A stretch of 64,000 bases of DNA. It comes from G965200765 sp965200765. GTDB lineage: Bacteria; Pseudomonadota; Gammaproteobacteria; Arenicellales; JAJDZL01. The stretch lies in the NCBI GenBank assembly GCA_965200765.1, contig OZ241380.1:1-64000 (forward strand). Reading direction: 5' to 3'. The translations under genes and the position numbers were made by a program. Below are positions 43,588 through 52,610 of the stretch, piece by piece (the first letter of the stretch is position 1; each line of letters begins with the position of its first letter). Under the pieces are notes generated by a model. That model was given only the letters and a program-made list of their open reading frames with translations. It was not told where the DNA came from and searched no databases.

Positions 43588-44891
43588 GATTGGTTCCGAG
43601 TCTGTTCAGAATTTGCATTGCGTTTGTCAAGCTCCTGTTTGACAATTTGGGCCAAGTCGTCAATGTTCACTGTCTGTTGCTCCTTGTTCGTTCTCAGGTA
43701 TTTCAAAGTAACGGTATTTGAAGCAACTTCTGATTCGCCAATTATAATTGCGAATTCTGCATTGGACTGATCCGAATTCTTCAACTGCCGTGCCAGCTTG
43801 CCGCCACCGCAGTTCATTGTTGCCCGAATCCCCGCATTGCGCAGTAATTCTGATACTTTGAAGGCCGTATGTTCCGCTTCGGGTTCGACCACTGCCACAT
43901 ACACTTCAGTGGAAGTTGCCGGGGATTTGTCCGGTTGCAGGTTCAGCAATTCCACCAGTCTTTCAATGCCGCTTGCGAAACCGGCGCCGTAAACCGCCTG
44001 ACCGCCCAGAAACTCGACAAGTCCGTCGTATCTACCCCCTGCGCATATGGCGTTCTGGGCACCCAGCAGATCGGTCAACCATTCGAAAACTGTACCGGAA
44101 TAATAATCCAGTCCGCGAACCAGGCGGGGATTGATTGCAAAGCTGATGCCAAGTGCCTCCAATGTGTTGCAGAGACTGTCGAAATGACTCCGGGATTCCG
44201 AACTCAGATAATTGGTGATTACGGGTGCCGACCCAATCAGCTCTTGCATATTCGGATTTTTGCTGTCCAGAATTCGAAGCGGATTTGTGTATAGCCGTCT
44301 TTGGCTGTCGGCATCCAGAGAAGTTTTGTATGTCTCGAAATACTGAACCAGTTCCTTGCGGTATTCGAGTCTCGACTCCGGGGTACCCAGTGTGTTGATC
44401 TCGAGACGCGCGCTGTCAGAAATACCAAGTTGTTCCCATAGCATTTTTGCAACCAGTATGATTTCGATGTCAATGTCGGGGCCAGGCCAGCCGAACGCTT
44501 CAATTCCGAACTGATGAAACTGGCGATATCGACCTTTCTGCGGGCGTTCATAGCGAAACATCGGTCCCATGTACCAAAGACGAATTCGGGTATTGAAAAA
44601 CAGACCGTGCTCAATGCCGGCACGTACGCAACTGGCAGTTGCTTCGGGTCGGAGTGTCATGCTTTCGCCGTTGTTGTCCAAAAAGGTGTACATTTCCTTT
44701 TCGACAATATCAGTTGTGTCGCCGATCGAGCGTTTGAACAACTCGGTGCGCTCCAGCAAGGGCATCCGGATTTCCTGATATCCATATAGCTCGGTTACAT
44801 GGCGTACTGCGCTTTCCAGTCTTTGCCATTGCTCCACAGAACCGGGGAGCAGATCGTTCATTCCCCGAATGGACTGGATTGATTGTTTCAC
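43563..44891 (-). CDS. hisS: Histidine-tRNA ligase
   Basis: A 442-residue class II aminoacyl-tRNA synthetase. GMNDLLP at about 10-16, motif 2 FRYERPQKGRYRQFHQ near 112-127, the histidine-binding LVRGLDYYSGTVFE near 258 and motif 3 GIERL are present, with a C-terminal anticodon domain. The GTG start overlaps the rlmN stop (GTGA). The tRNA it charges is encoded at 61909-61985. Confidence 0.97.
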   Translation of the reverse strand: MKQSIQSIRGMNDLLPGSVEQWQRLESAVRHVTELYGYQEIRMPLLERTELFKRSIGDTTDIVEKEMYTFLDNNGESMTLRPEATASCVRAGIEHGLFFNTRIRLWYMGPMFRYERPQKGRYRQFHQFGIEAFGWPGPDIDIEIILVAKMLWEQLGISDSARLEINTLGTPESRLEYRKELVQYFETYKTSLDADSQRRLYTNPLRILDSKNPNMQELIGSAPVITNYLSSESRSHFDSLCNTLEALGISFAINPRLVRGLDYYSGTVFEWLTDLLGAQNAICAGGRYDGLVEFLGGQAVYGAGFASGIERLVELLNLQPDKSPATSTEVYVAVVEPEAEHTAFKVSELLRNAGIRATMNCGGGKLARQLKNSDQSNAEFAIIIGESEVASNTVTLKYLRTNKEQQTVNIDDLAQIVKQELDKRNANSEQTRNQSWQQMKND

Positions 44892-46009
44892 AGTGCCGCA
44901 CCTGAGGAGGGTGTGGTCTGAATCTCATTCGGGGACGAACTTGTACCCAGTCGGGAAGAACGCGTGGTGCGATCTCTGAACAGGCCTACGAGTTGTCCGC
45001 AAGCTGCATCTACATCCTCGCCACGCGTTTTGCGCGTTACAGTTACAATCCCGGCCTGTATCAGAACATCCCGAAAGGCATCAATTGTTCGTTGGTCCGG
45101 GCGTTCATACTCCAGACCCGATACCGGGTTGTAGGGTATCAGGTTTACTTTTGCGGGAAAGTCCGAGAGGATTTTCACCAATGCTTTCGCCTGCTTGAGC
45201 GAATCGTTCACTCCGGAAAGCAGAATATATTCGAAGGTGACGCGCCAGCGACGGTCATAGGCGGCATACTTGTAGCAGGCATCCAGTAATTTGCGAATCG
45301 GATATTTCTTGTTCAATGGCACCAGTTGAGTGCGTAACTCATCATCGGGGGCATGTAGCGACACTGCCAGACTGACCGGGCAATCCTTCAGCAACTGTCG
45401 AATACCTGGCACGACCCCTGCGGTACTCAAGGTGATTCGCCGCCGCGAAAATCCGTAGCCGCAATCATCCAGTAGCAACTCCAGTGTCGGTATCACATTG
45501 CTGTAGTTCAAAAGCGGTTCGCCCATTCCCATGAAAACGATATTGGTGATCGGACGGTTGTTTCCATCGGTTCGCAACAAGTTTCTGGCCAACCACACCT
45601 GGGACAGAATTTCGTCGGTGGCAAGGTTTCGGTTGAATCCCTGGCGGCCGGTGGCGCAGAAACTGCAGGTGAGCGAACAGCCCACTTGCGAAGAAATACA
45701 CAATGTTCCCCGAGTTGACTCCGGGATGAATACGGTTTCAACACAATTCCCGTCATCCAGTCGAATGAGCCATTTGCGTGTTCCGTCTTTAGATAGCAAG
45801 TCCCTTTCGATCGTCGGGACTTTTACAGTTGCAATTTCATTCAGTTGACTCCGCAAAGACTTGGAGAGGTCGGTCATTTCGTCAAAGCGGATTATGCCGC
45901 GCTGGTGAATCCACTTGAGAGTTTGAACAACCCGAAACGAGGGTTCGTTCAACTCGGCAAAGAACTCTTCTAGTTCTTGCCGCCCATAACCCATCAGATT
46001 TGTGCGCAT
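44888..46009 (-). CDS. rlmN: Dual-specificity 23S rRNA/tRNA adenine-C2 methyltransferase RlmN
   Basis: A 373-residue radical SAM enzyme with the 4Fe-4S motif C-x3-C-x2-C at Cys111, Cys115 and Cys118, GMGEPLLNY near residue 178 and the catalytic cysteine near the C-terminus (CGQL). It methylates A2503 of 23S rRNA and A37 of some tRNAs. Upstream of hisS with a 4-nt overlap; pilF, rodZ and ispG, which lie between them in E. coli, are absent. Confidence 0.96.
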   Translation of the reverse strand: MRTNLMGYGRQELEEFFAELNEPSFRVVQTLKWIHQRGIIRFDEMTDLSKSLRSQLNEIATVKVPTIERDLLSKDGTRKWLIRLDDGNCVETVFIPESTRGTLCISSQVGCSLTCSFCATGRQGFNRNLATDEILSQVWLARNLLRTDGNNRPITNIVFMGMGEPLLNYSNVIPTLELLLDDCGYGFSRRRITLSTAGVVPGIRQLLKDCPVSLAVSLHAPDDELRTQLVPLNKKYPIRKLLDACYKYAAYDRRWRVTFEYILLSGVNDSLKQAKALVKILSDFPAKVNLIPYNPVSGLEYERPDQRTIDAFRDVLIQAGIVTVTRKTRGEDVDAACGQLVGLFRDRTTRSSRLGTSSSPNEIQTTPSSGAAL

Positions 46010-46039
46010 GCCAACTTGTTCAAAAGGATTCAGGCAGAG

Positions 46040-46468
46040 TTATCGAGACGAGAAAATATCGACTTCGGAAAAGAAATAGGCCACTTCTGTGCGGGCAGTT
46101 TCCGGTGCATCTGAACCGTGTACGCTGTTGCTCTGTAGCGACTCACCAAATTCTGCCCGAATAGTTCCTTCCGCCGCATCTGCCGGGTTGGTTGCACCCA
46201 TGATTTCACGATTTCGGGCAATTGCATTTTCACCTTCAAGAACCTGGACTACTATCGGTCCAGATTGCATATAGGCAACCAAACTGTCAAAGAAGGGTCG
46301 CTCCTTGTGAACCGCATAAAATCCTTCCGCTTGTTTTTGCGACAACCATACCATTCGGCAGGCCGCGATGCGCAAACCACCGTTCTCGAATCGACTGTTG
46401 ATTTGACCGATCAGGTTTCGTTTGACCGCATCGGGTTTGATTATTGACAATGTACGTTCTATAGCCAT
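46040..46468 (-). CDS. ndk: Nucleoside diphosphate kinase
   Basis: A 142-residue enzyme that moves the terminal phosphate between nucleoside triphosphates and diphosphates. The active-site NSVHGSD with phospho-histidine His117 and the start IERTLSIIKPDAV are diagnostic. It is followed by rlmN, a conserved pairing. Confidence 0.98.
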   Translation of the reverse strand: MAIERTLSIIKPDAVKRNLIGQINSRFENGGLRIAACRMVWLSQKQAEGFYAVHKERPFFDSLVAYMQSGPIVVQVLEGENAIARNREIMGATNPADAAEGTIRAEFGESLQSNSVHGSDAPETARTEVAYFFSEVDIFSSR

Positions 46469-46546
46469 GCGAACCTCTTTCTCAGATTTGTGTTGAATTG
46501 CAGTATGGAATTGAAGTGCGTTGAACCACGCAACGCCTCCAGTATT

Positions 46547-47875
46547 TTACGACAATACTGACCCGTGCAAGCCGTCCAATGTGGTTCCGTGGATATGGAC
46601 ATTCACCCAATCTGACTGCGCGATACTGGTACTGTTCAAGTAAACCGGCAAGTAATTTGCCATACGGGCCCGAATCATTCCGGTTTTCTTGTGATTTGCG
46701 GTTTCAATCAGAGCTTGTGTATGCCGATTGATGTAACGATTCAATACTTTGCTCTTGACTTCTTCGCCAGCGGCACGAATCTGCATGGCGCGCGACTTTC
46801 TGACCGGTACCGGAACCTGCTTTGGAATTCGTGCGGCGGGAGTACCATCGCGTTGGGAATACGGGAATACATGAGGAAATGCAATTTCCAGATTGTAGAT
46901 CGCTTGCCGTGTCAACTCAAAATCATCACCCGATTCGGTTGGAAAGCCGGTCATAATGTCTGCTGACAGTACCAAATCGGGCAGGTGATTGCGAAGCAAG
47001 TCCACTACCTGATAAACATCGTCGGGTGAGTAGCGTCGTTTCATTCGCTTCAAAATAATCGAGGCGGCGCTTTGCAAGGACAAATGAATGTGCGGACAGA
47101 TGTTTTCGCAAGCACTCATTGTGTCAATCAACGACTTGTCAATGTGGGCCGGATCAATGGAACTGAGTCGAAAGTGACACTCCGTATAGCTTTCAGCCAG
47201 TTCGCGGAGCAGTACGGACAAATTCATTTTGTGAGTCAATCCCGAAGATAGATCCGCACCGTAAGAACCCAGGTCAATTCCGCACAGAACAATTTCACGG
47301 CTTCCACTTTCGATGAACTTTTCCACCTGATTCTTTACTGTGGTTGGCAAAACTGAGCGACTCTCACCGCGGGCCTTGTGAATAATGCAGAAAGTGCAAC
47401 CGTTGTCACAGCCTTGCTGAATCTGGACATAAGAACGCGTGCGAGACTCAAAATTCGGAATCACCTTGCTTGGAAGATTTATCTGTGTTTCCGGTAGCTT
47501 GGCAGGGTGTTCTCGCTGGTTGTGGCCGCCTACGATATCCGGGATTTGCAATTTCTGTGACCCTGGAACCACCAAGTCCACACCTGGTATATTGGCGCAA
47601 GTGTCTGGCTCCATCTCCGCGTAGCAACCCGTTACCACTATTGTGGCATCCGGGTTCATACGTATTGCTTTACGAATTGCCTGGCGCGATTGACGACTTG
47701 CTTCTTGCGTAACTGTGCAAGTATTGATTATGCAAATTTCGCGAGCAGACTCGTTGCAGGATTCCAGTTGAGAACGGATGTATTCCGATTCAAACAGATT
47801 GACCTTGCAACCGAGGGTTTCAATGGTCACCCGCGACCGGTTTGTAATGGTTTCGGAATTTTCAGTTCCACTCAT
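46547..47875 (-). CDS. mtaB: tRNA t6A37 methylthiotransferase MtaB
   Basis: A 442-residue radical SAM methylthiotransferase that turns t6A37 into ms2t6A37 in tRNAs reading ANN codons. First cluster cysteines are Cys23, Cys53 and Cys84; the radical SAM triad is Cys156, Cys160 and Cys163 (CDNGCTFC), followed by a C-terminal TRAM domain. Lack of the MiaB-specific start and the overall pattern favour MtaB over MiaB or RimO. A partial, deleted copy lies about 2 kb away at 49930-50126. Confidence 0.9.
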   Translation of the reverse strand: MSGTENSETITNRSRVTIETLGCKVNLFESEYIRSQLESCNESAREICIINTCTVTQEASRQSRQAIRKAIRMNPDATIVVTGCYAEMEPDTCANIPGVDLVVPGSQKLQIPDIVGGHNQREHPAKLPETQINLPSKVIPNFESRTRSYVQIQQGCDNGCTFCIIHKARGESRSVLPTTVKNQVEKFIESGSREIVLCGIDLGSYGADLSSGLTHKMNLSVLLRELAESYTECHFRLSSIDPAHIDKSLIDTMSACENICPHIHLSLQSAASIILKRMKRRYSPDDVYQVVDLLRNHLPDLVLSADIMTGFPTESGDDFELTRQAIYNLEIAFPHVFPYSQRDGTPAARIPKQVPVPVRKSRAMQIRAAGEEVKSKVLNRYINRHTQALIETANHKKTGMIRARMANYLPVYLNSTSIAQSDWVNVHIHGTTLDGLHGSVLS

Positions 47876-47895
47876 AATTCAATCAATCAGGAATG

Positions 47896-48042
47896 TTAGC
47901 TACAATTTTCTTTGAATCTTCCTAGATCTCGGAAATACTGCTTGGCAGTTTTAACGATCAAATTCAGAAGACTCTTGTCACTTTGTTCCATGTCAATAAT
48001 ATTCGGTTTTGAAATGATGTAATCTTCGAACTGTCCATACAT
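47896..48042 (-). CDS. Possible 48-residue protein after the Panacea pair
   Basis: An ATG frame (MYGQFEDYIISKPNI...) that is polar, charged and free of rare-looking codons, on the same strand and just after the two-gene Panacea operon. The frame stays open back to the stop of the membrane gene, with only a weak ribosome site. No family recognised; could be a third gene of that operon or chance. Confidence 0.3.
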   Translation of the reverse strand: MYGQFEDYIISKPNIIDMEQSDKSLLNLIVKTAKQYFRDLGRFKENCS

Positions 48043-48068
48043 TTGCTCTACTACAGAATTAAGTAATG

Positions 48069-48380
48069 CTATTCAGATCTTGATGAATATCTACTTCCGG
48101 CAAGAAATCCAATTCCGGTTAGTATGAAGAACTTCAACAATTCGAATATTTCTTGTCTATATTCAACAGCCCGAATTGCAAAATAGCAAAATGTGAATGC
48201 GACCAGTATAAGAATTATACAAACAATATAAATCAGTGGGTGACTTTTATCTTTCACTTGTTTGTAATAATATTGATGCTCCAAATTTTCTGACTCTTCA
48301 ACACTTGAGTCATCCAATATGTGTCGACTATGTCGCTCAGGTTCAATCTGATCAACTGCTAACTGTTCGTGCGATTTCAT
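48069..48380 (-). CDS. Two-helix membrane protein, possible toxin of a Panacea-type pair
   Basis: A 103-residue protein: 45 polar, acidic residues, then two hydrophobic helices (about 49-70 and 82-97) and a short basic tail (GSRYSSRSE). It overlaps the preceding Panacea-domain gene by 4 nt (ATGA). Panacea antitoxins are known to neutralise very varied toxins, some of them membrane proteins, so a membrane-disrupting toxin is a reasonable inference. No toxin motif is visible. Confidence 0.55.
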   Translation of the reverse strand: MKSHEQLAVDQIEPERHSRHILDDSSVEESENLEHQYYYKQVKDKSHPLIYIVCIILILVAFTFCYFAIRAVEYRQEIFELLKFFILTGIGFLAGSRYSSRSE

Positions 48381-48919
48381 TCCGATTCCTCACTCTGAGA
48401 TCTGTTTTCAATCAAATTTTTGTAGTATTCTCTGATCAATTCATTTGGAATATCTACATTTCGAATACCGGGATTTTCTTTTCTTGTGATTGCCCAAGGA
48501 GTATCTGGTGCATGCGTTAAAGCTGAAAGTTGAACGGCTGAATACTCATTATACACTTCCCACACTCTATCAAGCAATTCTGGAACTATTGTATCGGTAC
48601 TTCTAATTTGAGGTGTTACCATTTCAACTCTTTTATTTTTTGTTCCAATATCAATTAAATTGAAATCTTGTGCGTACTCTTTGATAGGCTTTTTTCCACA
48701 GTGCTTGAACTCAAAATAAAGTGAAGGAAAAACTGGGCCAAATTCCCATGCTTCTATAAATTCATCATCAACCAATGGCAAACCATCCGGGTGAAGAGCA
48801 AGGTGCCATCCATGAGAAAAATATACGAGTTTCTGTACTTTCAATGGTGTGAATCGATCTGTTGTTGTCTTACTTATTCTAATGAAGTAATTTGCAATAG
48901 CCTTGGCTGAGTATCCCAT
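48377..48919 (-). CDS. Panacea-domain (DUF4065, SocA-like) antitoxin candidate
   Basis: A 180-residue protein beginning SAKAIANYFI, with TPLKVQKLVYFSHGWHLAL at about residues 24-42, DEFIEAWEFGPVFPSLY near 52-68 and LSALTHAPDTPWA near 130. These blocks define the GepA/SocA/Panacea family, which acts as antitoxin to many unrelated toxins. Encoded first in a coupled two-gene unit, as in known PanAT pairs. A+T-richer than the core genes around it. Confidence 0.75.
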   Translation of the reverse strand: MGYSAKAIANYFIRISKTTTDRFTPLKVQKLVYFSHGWHLALHPDGLPLVDDEFIEAWEFGPVFPSLYFEFKHCGKKPIKEYAQDFNLIDIGTKNKRVEMVTPQIRSTDTIVPELLDRVWEVYNEYSAVQLSALTHAPDTPWAITRKENPGIRNVDIPNELIREYYKNLIENRSQSEESE

Positions 48920-49184
48920 GACAAAGTCCTCTATTCGAAATTTTTACAAGTATAACTCTTTGTTAGTTAATGTTGAACCAGATTGTTGTGTTGTTTTATA
49001 CTATGATCCTTAATGAACTGTTAGAGGCATCTCCGTTTATTCTGTAGCTGTCCATCTGAAGCAAAGTCAGAATATAGGCCACCAACGACTTCAATAAACA
49101 GATTGACAACACTTTCTTTTCCAATTATTACCTCGGGGGTTCAAGGTCCCCCGCAATGTAGTATTACTAGAGAAATTGTCTGGC

Positions 49185-49502
49185 TCAATCAACGGTGAAG
49201 CTTTCGCCGCACCCGCATTCTGCGCTTACATTCGGATTGTCAAATATGAATGATTCGCCCAATCCCTGTTTCTTGAAATGTATTGTGGTTCCCTGAACAA
49301 GCTTCAGGCTTTTTTCATCAACAATCACATCAATGCCCCGGCTTGTAAAAACATGGTCATCTGCATTCACTTGGTCCGCAACGTCGACCACGTATGCAAA
49401 TCCGGAGCATCCGGTCTTGCGTACGCCGAAGCGCAAGCTTTGTCCGTTTGAGACATAGCTCTTCACTCGTTCGGCGGCAGATTCAGTAAGTATGATTGAC
49501 AT
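49185..49502 (-). CDS. iscA: Iron-sulfur cluster carrier IscA
   Basis: A 105-residue A-type carrier with the three cluster cysteines Cys32 (KTGCSGFAY), Cys96 and Cys98 (CGCGESF). From the ATG at 49502 it matches IscA length and its MSIxLTxSAAxRV start; a longer frame to 49562 adds an unsupported stretch. The rest of the isc operon is not in the window, so it might serve another role such as ErpA or SufA; the sequence is closest to IscA by eye. Confidence 0.88.
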   Translation of the reverse strand: MSIILTESAAERVKSYVSNGQSLRFGVRKTGCSGFAYVVDVADQVNADDHVFTSRGIDVIVDEKSLKLVQGTTIHFKKQGLGESFIFDNPNVSAECGCGESFTVD

Positions 49503-49929
49503 GGTCAATTGATTATAAAGTTGTGAGACTGATATTATGAAGGCAATTTCACACCATTTCAAGATGTCCAGAGTACAATTCTAACCGAAAAACAGGCCTT
49601 GGTGTAGATTTTTTTACAGACCGAGTGATTCTCGTTGGAAAATTTTTGAAGACGAATTTGCCGATTTGCTGGGACTGACTTCGATATGAAAGCGGCTTGG
49701 ACAGTGATTCTGGGGCTTTGTCCGAGGTTCTCCGTGTCACAAAATGGCGAACCTTCTGTGATTTTCGAGATATGGATGCGCCTGCATATGCTACCTCTGC
49801 GGCATGGTCAAGACGGGTGCCGAGCGTGTCTAGGCAGCGAGCGGTGTCATTAGGCCACGCATCTTGTCGGCGAGCAGAAAGTCGCGTCCAACGCGTACGT
49901 TGAATCGCTCTGGGGCATTTCGCCAGGTA

Positions 49930-50126
49930 AGGGTTGCCGACAGAACCAGTTCGGTCAGATGGTGACGTAGCAAGTCCACACTTGGTATTTCGGCGCAACT
50001 GTCTGGCTCAATCTCCGCGTAGCAATCAGTTATCACTTTTGTGGCATCCGGGTTGATGCGAATCGCTCTGCGGATTGCTTGGAGCGATTGGCGATTTGCT
50101 TCCTGCGCAACTGTGCTACGACGCAA
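49930..50126 (-). pseudogene. Deleted partial copy of mtaB
   Basis: The minus strand encodes VAQEANRQSLQAIRRAI, then INPDATKVITDCYAEIEPDS, which align with mtaB residues about 55-100. The reading then jumps to VDLLRHHLTELVLSA, which matches mtaB near residue 290. The join falls at CAAGTCCAC, a 9-nt sequence present at both corresponding places in mtaB (46997-47005 and 47573-47581), so the middle was lost by recombination between direct repeats. It has lost the radical SAM triad and cannot work. Confidence 0.8.
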
Positions 50127-50141
50127 TACATATCTGTTCAT

Positions 50142-50528
50142 CGATATTGTCAGTCAACTTGAAATGAGTCAAAAGTTGGTTTTCAAAGGGTGTGGGCGCT
50201 AACATCCAGTAAGCTTGTTGCCTAATTGCAACAGAAATCTCAGTGCAAACCGGTCCAGTAGCGTTTACAGCAAAATGTCACCAAATACCTGTCCTTGACA
50301 CTGATGACACCAAGTTTCCACTTTTGTCACCCAGAATAATATCGTGATTTTAAGCTAGTCAAAGGAGCAAATCTTCAAACCTTCCCCTACGAATGCCAGT
50401 TCATCTGGTGAAGCGAAAATCAAAATTTGACAAAGAGGGTACGACACATTAGGATATGCCATGTCACCAGTACCAAGGCGTTGCCAACAGTACTATAGAT
50501 AACAATCCTTGTCGCAAGCCATTGAGCA
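50142..50528. other. 387-nt gap before the GHKL-nuclease gene
   Basis: No gene or RNA supported. It should contain the promoter of the downstream gene; no well-formed -35/-10 pair was seen. Confidence 0.4.
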
Positions 50529-52487
50529 ATGGAATTCGAACTGAAAGTTGATTTGAACGCCCTAAATCATTTGGGGATGAACCTGTACAGCAACGTACCC
50601 GCTGTTCTGTCTGAGTTGATCGCGAATGCTTGGGATGCTGATTCCAGTGAAGTAAGGCTTGATATATTTGACGATGCTTACGGTGAGAAAACGATTGTAG
50701 TCAAAGACAATGGTTGTGGTATGGATGAACTGGAAATACAAAACAAGTTTCTCACTGTTGGATACACAAGAAGGCCTTCGGTTGACCATGATTTGACCAA
50801 ACGAGGGCGTAAAGTCATGGGTAGAAAAGGGATTGGAAAACTGTCAGTCTTTTCAATTGCTGAAGATATACAGATTTACACCTGCAAGAATGGGTGTGAA
50901 TTAGGGTTGCGCCTCGAAACAGAAAAAATTCAGAACGATATTTCTCAACACAGAAAACATAATCCTCCAAGAATTCGAGACATACCATCCGAGTATCTCG
51001 ACAAGCCTTCGGGTACAACTATTGTACTTTCAAAACTCAAAAAAAGAGTTTACTCATCGCTTGACTCGAACTTGAGAAATCGAATTGCCAGGCGATTCAA
51101 CGTCTGGAATGATGGATTTTCTTTATTGATTGATGACAAGGCCGTTACTTTTGAAGATAGAGACTATTTTCACAAACTGGAATTTGCCATCGTATATGGT
51201 GATTACGATAAAACCAGATTCAATCATTTGACAAATAACCATTTACAAGAGCGCGACGGTGAACTATGTAATGGAACCACTCATCGTGTCAGTGGCTGGA
51301 TAGGTTTGGTCAAGGAATCTGGTCAGCTTCAAGAAAACAACGAAAACCTGAATCGACTAACAATTTTGGCGAGAGGCAAAGTGGCGCTTGAAGATATTCT
51401 CAAAAGGGTTTCCGAAGGCGACCACTATACAAAATATCTGATCGGCGAACTTGATGCCGATTTTATGGACCTGACAGACCAAGAAGACATCGCTACTTCA
51501 GACAGACTGGACTTTCTTCAGAGTGACCAGAGATATATTGACCTCTCAAGTTTTGTACGAAGAGAACTAAAGTTTTTGGAGAAAGAGCGAATAGAGTACA
51601 AGGAAGAAGATGGTCAGCGAAAAGCAGAAGAGATTTCAGTGATTAAAGATTGGTTTGATAATATGAAAGGTGATGCCAAAAAGTCAGCAATAAAGCTTTT
51701 CGGACGAATCAATACAATCGCAACAGACGTGGAGCATAGAAAACTACTCTACAAGCATGGAATTTTGGCATTCGAATACCTGTACCAGAAAGAAATGCAG
51801 TCAAAACCAAATAGGTATAATGTCGACAATCTTGATAGTTTCACCGATATTATTCTTGAACTAGATGATATTGAAGCTTCTTGGTACTATCAAATTGCAA
51901 AAAATAGGCTAAGTGTAATTACCAAGCTTTCGAAGCTTGTCGACGAAAATTCTTGTGAAAAGGTTATACAAGAAATTATCTGCGAGAACCTTTGGTTGTT
52001 GGATCCGTCGTGGGATCGAGCAACAGAGACTCCAGAAATGAAACGAACTGTCAAGAAAATATTCTATCCTATTTCAAAAAATTTAACCGACGAAGAAAAA
52101 AATGGTAGATTTGATATTTTGTACAAGAAAACTTCGGGCAGGCACGTTATTATTGATTTGAAACGACCAGGAGTACCAGTCAAAACCACTCAATTGATAG
52201 ATCAGGTAGAGAAATACAGGTGGGCGCTCTTGGATCAGTTGGAAAAAGCTGATGAACCTACTAGTGATGTTGAAACACTATGCATAGTGGGTAGTGAATT
52301 GACGGACTGGACCAACAACAGAACAAGAACTGAGTGGATAAATGCACTTAAAACGAAGAGTATTCGCGTAGTCACTTATGTTCAATTAATTAAAGAAGCA
52401 GAAATTAGCTATCAAAATTATCTTGAGAAGTCAAAGAAAAAAGCCAGAATCGTAAAACTTCTTGAAGAAATAGACAAACTTGACTAG
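50529..52487 (+). CDS. GHKL-type ATPase fused to a PD-(D/E)XK nuclease domain
   Basis: A 652-residue protein that I cannot assign to a named system. The N-terminal Hsp90/MORC-like ATPase has SELIANAWDAD (residues 28-38), DNGCGM (60-65) and GRKGIGK (98-104). A long charged middle region follows. Near the C-terminus, GRFDILYKK (about 526-534) and VIIDLKRPG (about 539-547) give the D...D-x-K core of a nuclease. Such a fusion suggests ATP-gated DNA cutting, as in defence proteins. It stands alone, A+T-rich, next to a degraded gene copy, and near a Panacea pair. Confidence 0.7.
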   Translation: MEFELKVDLNALNHLGMNLYSNVPAVLSELIANAWDADSSEVRLDIFDDAYGEKTIVVKDNGCGMDELEIQNKFLTVGYTRRPSVDHDLTKRGRKVMGRKGIGKLSVFSIAEDIQIYTCKNGCELGLRLETEKIQNDISQHRKHNPPRIRDIPSEYLDKPSGTTIVLSKLKKRVYSSLDSNLRNRIARRFNVWNDGFSLLIDDKAVTFEDRDYFHKLEFAIVYGDYDKTRFNHLTNNHLQERDGELCNGTTHRVSGWIGLVKESGQLQENNENLNRLTILARGKVALEDILKRVSEGDHYTKYLIGELDADFMDLTDQEDIATSDRLDFLQSDQRYIDLSSFVRRELKFLEKERIEYKEEDGQRKAEEISVIKDWFDNMKGDAKKSAIKLFGRINTIATDVEHRKLLYKHGILAFEYLYQKEMQSKPNRYNVDNLDSFTDIILELDDIEASWYYQIAKNRLSVITKLSKLVDENSCEKVIQEIICENLWLLDPSWDRATETPEMKRTVKKIFYPISKNLTDEEKNGRFDILYKKTSGRHVIIDLKRPGVPVKTTQLIDQVEKYRWALLDQLEKADEPTSDVETLCIVGSELTDWTNNRTRTEWINALKTKSIRVVTYVQLIKEAEISYQNYLEKSKKKARIVKLLEEIDKLD

Positions 52488-52610
52488 CGTCAATTAGGGC
52501 TTCGACAAAATTTTGGTTCGTTTGCTTATCGCTGGAATTTGATTGGTATTGAATCCCAATTGCATCAGTATTAAATTCCGCGTTGCCCACTTTGGCAATA
52601 CAGCAAAGTA

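Noticed and set aside
49131..49151. CGGGGG/CCCCCG hairpin with a TTCAAGGT loop, resembling a tRNA T arm
   Set aside because: No acceptor, anticodon or D arm around it, and the loop has one base too many; kept only as a chance stem-loop.
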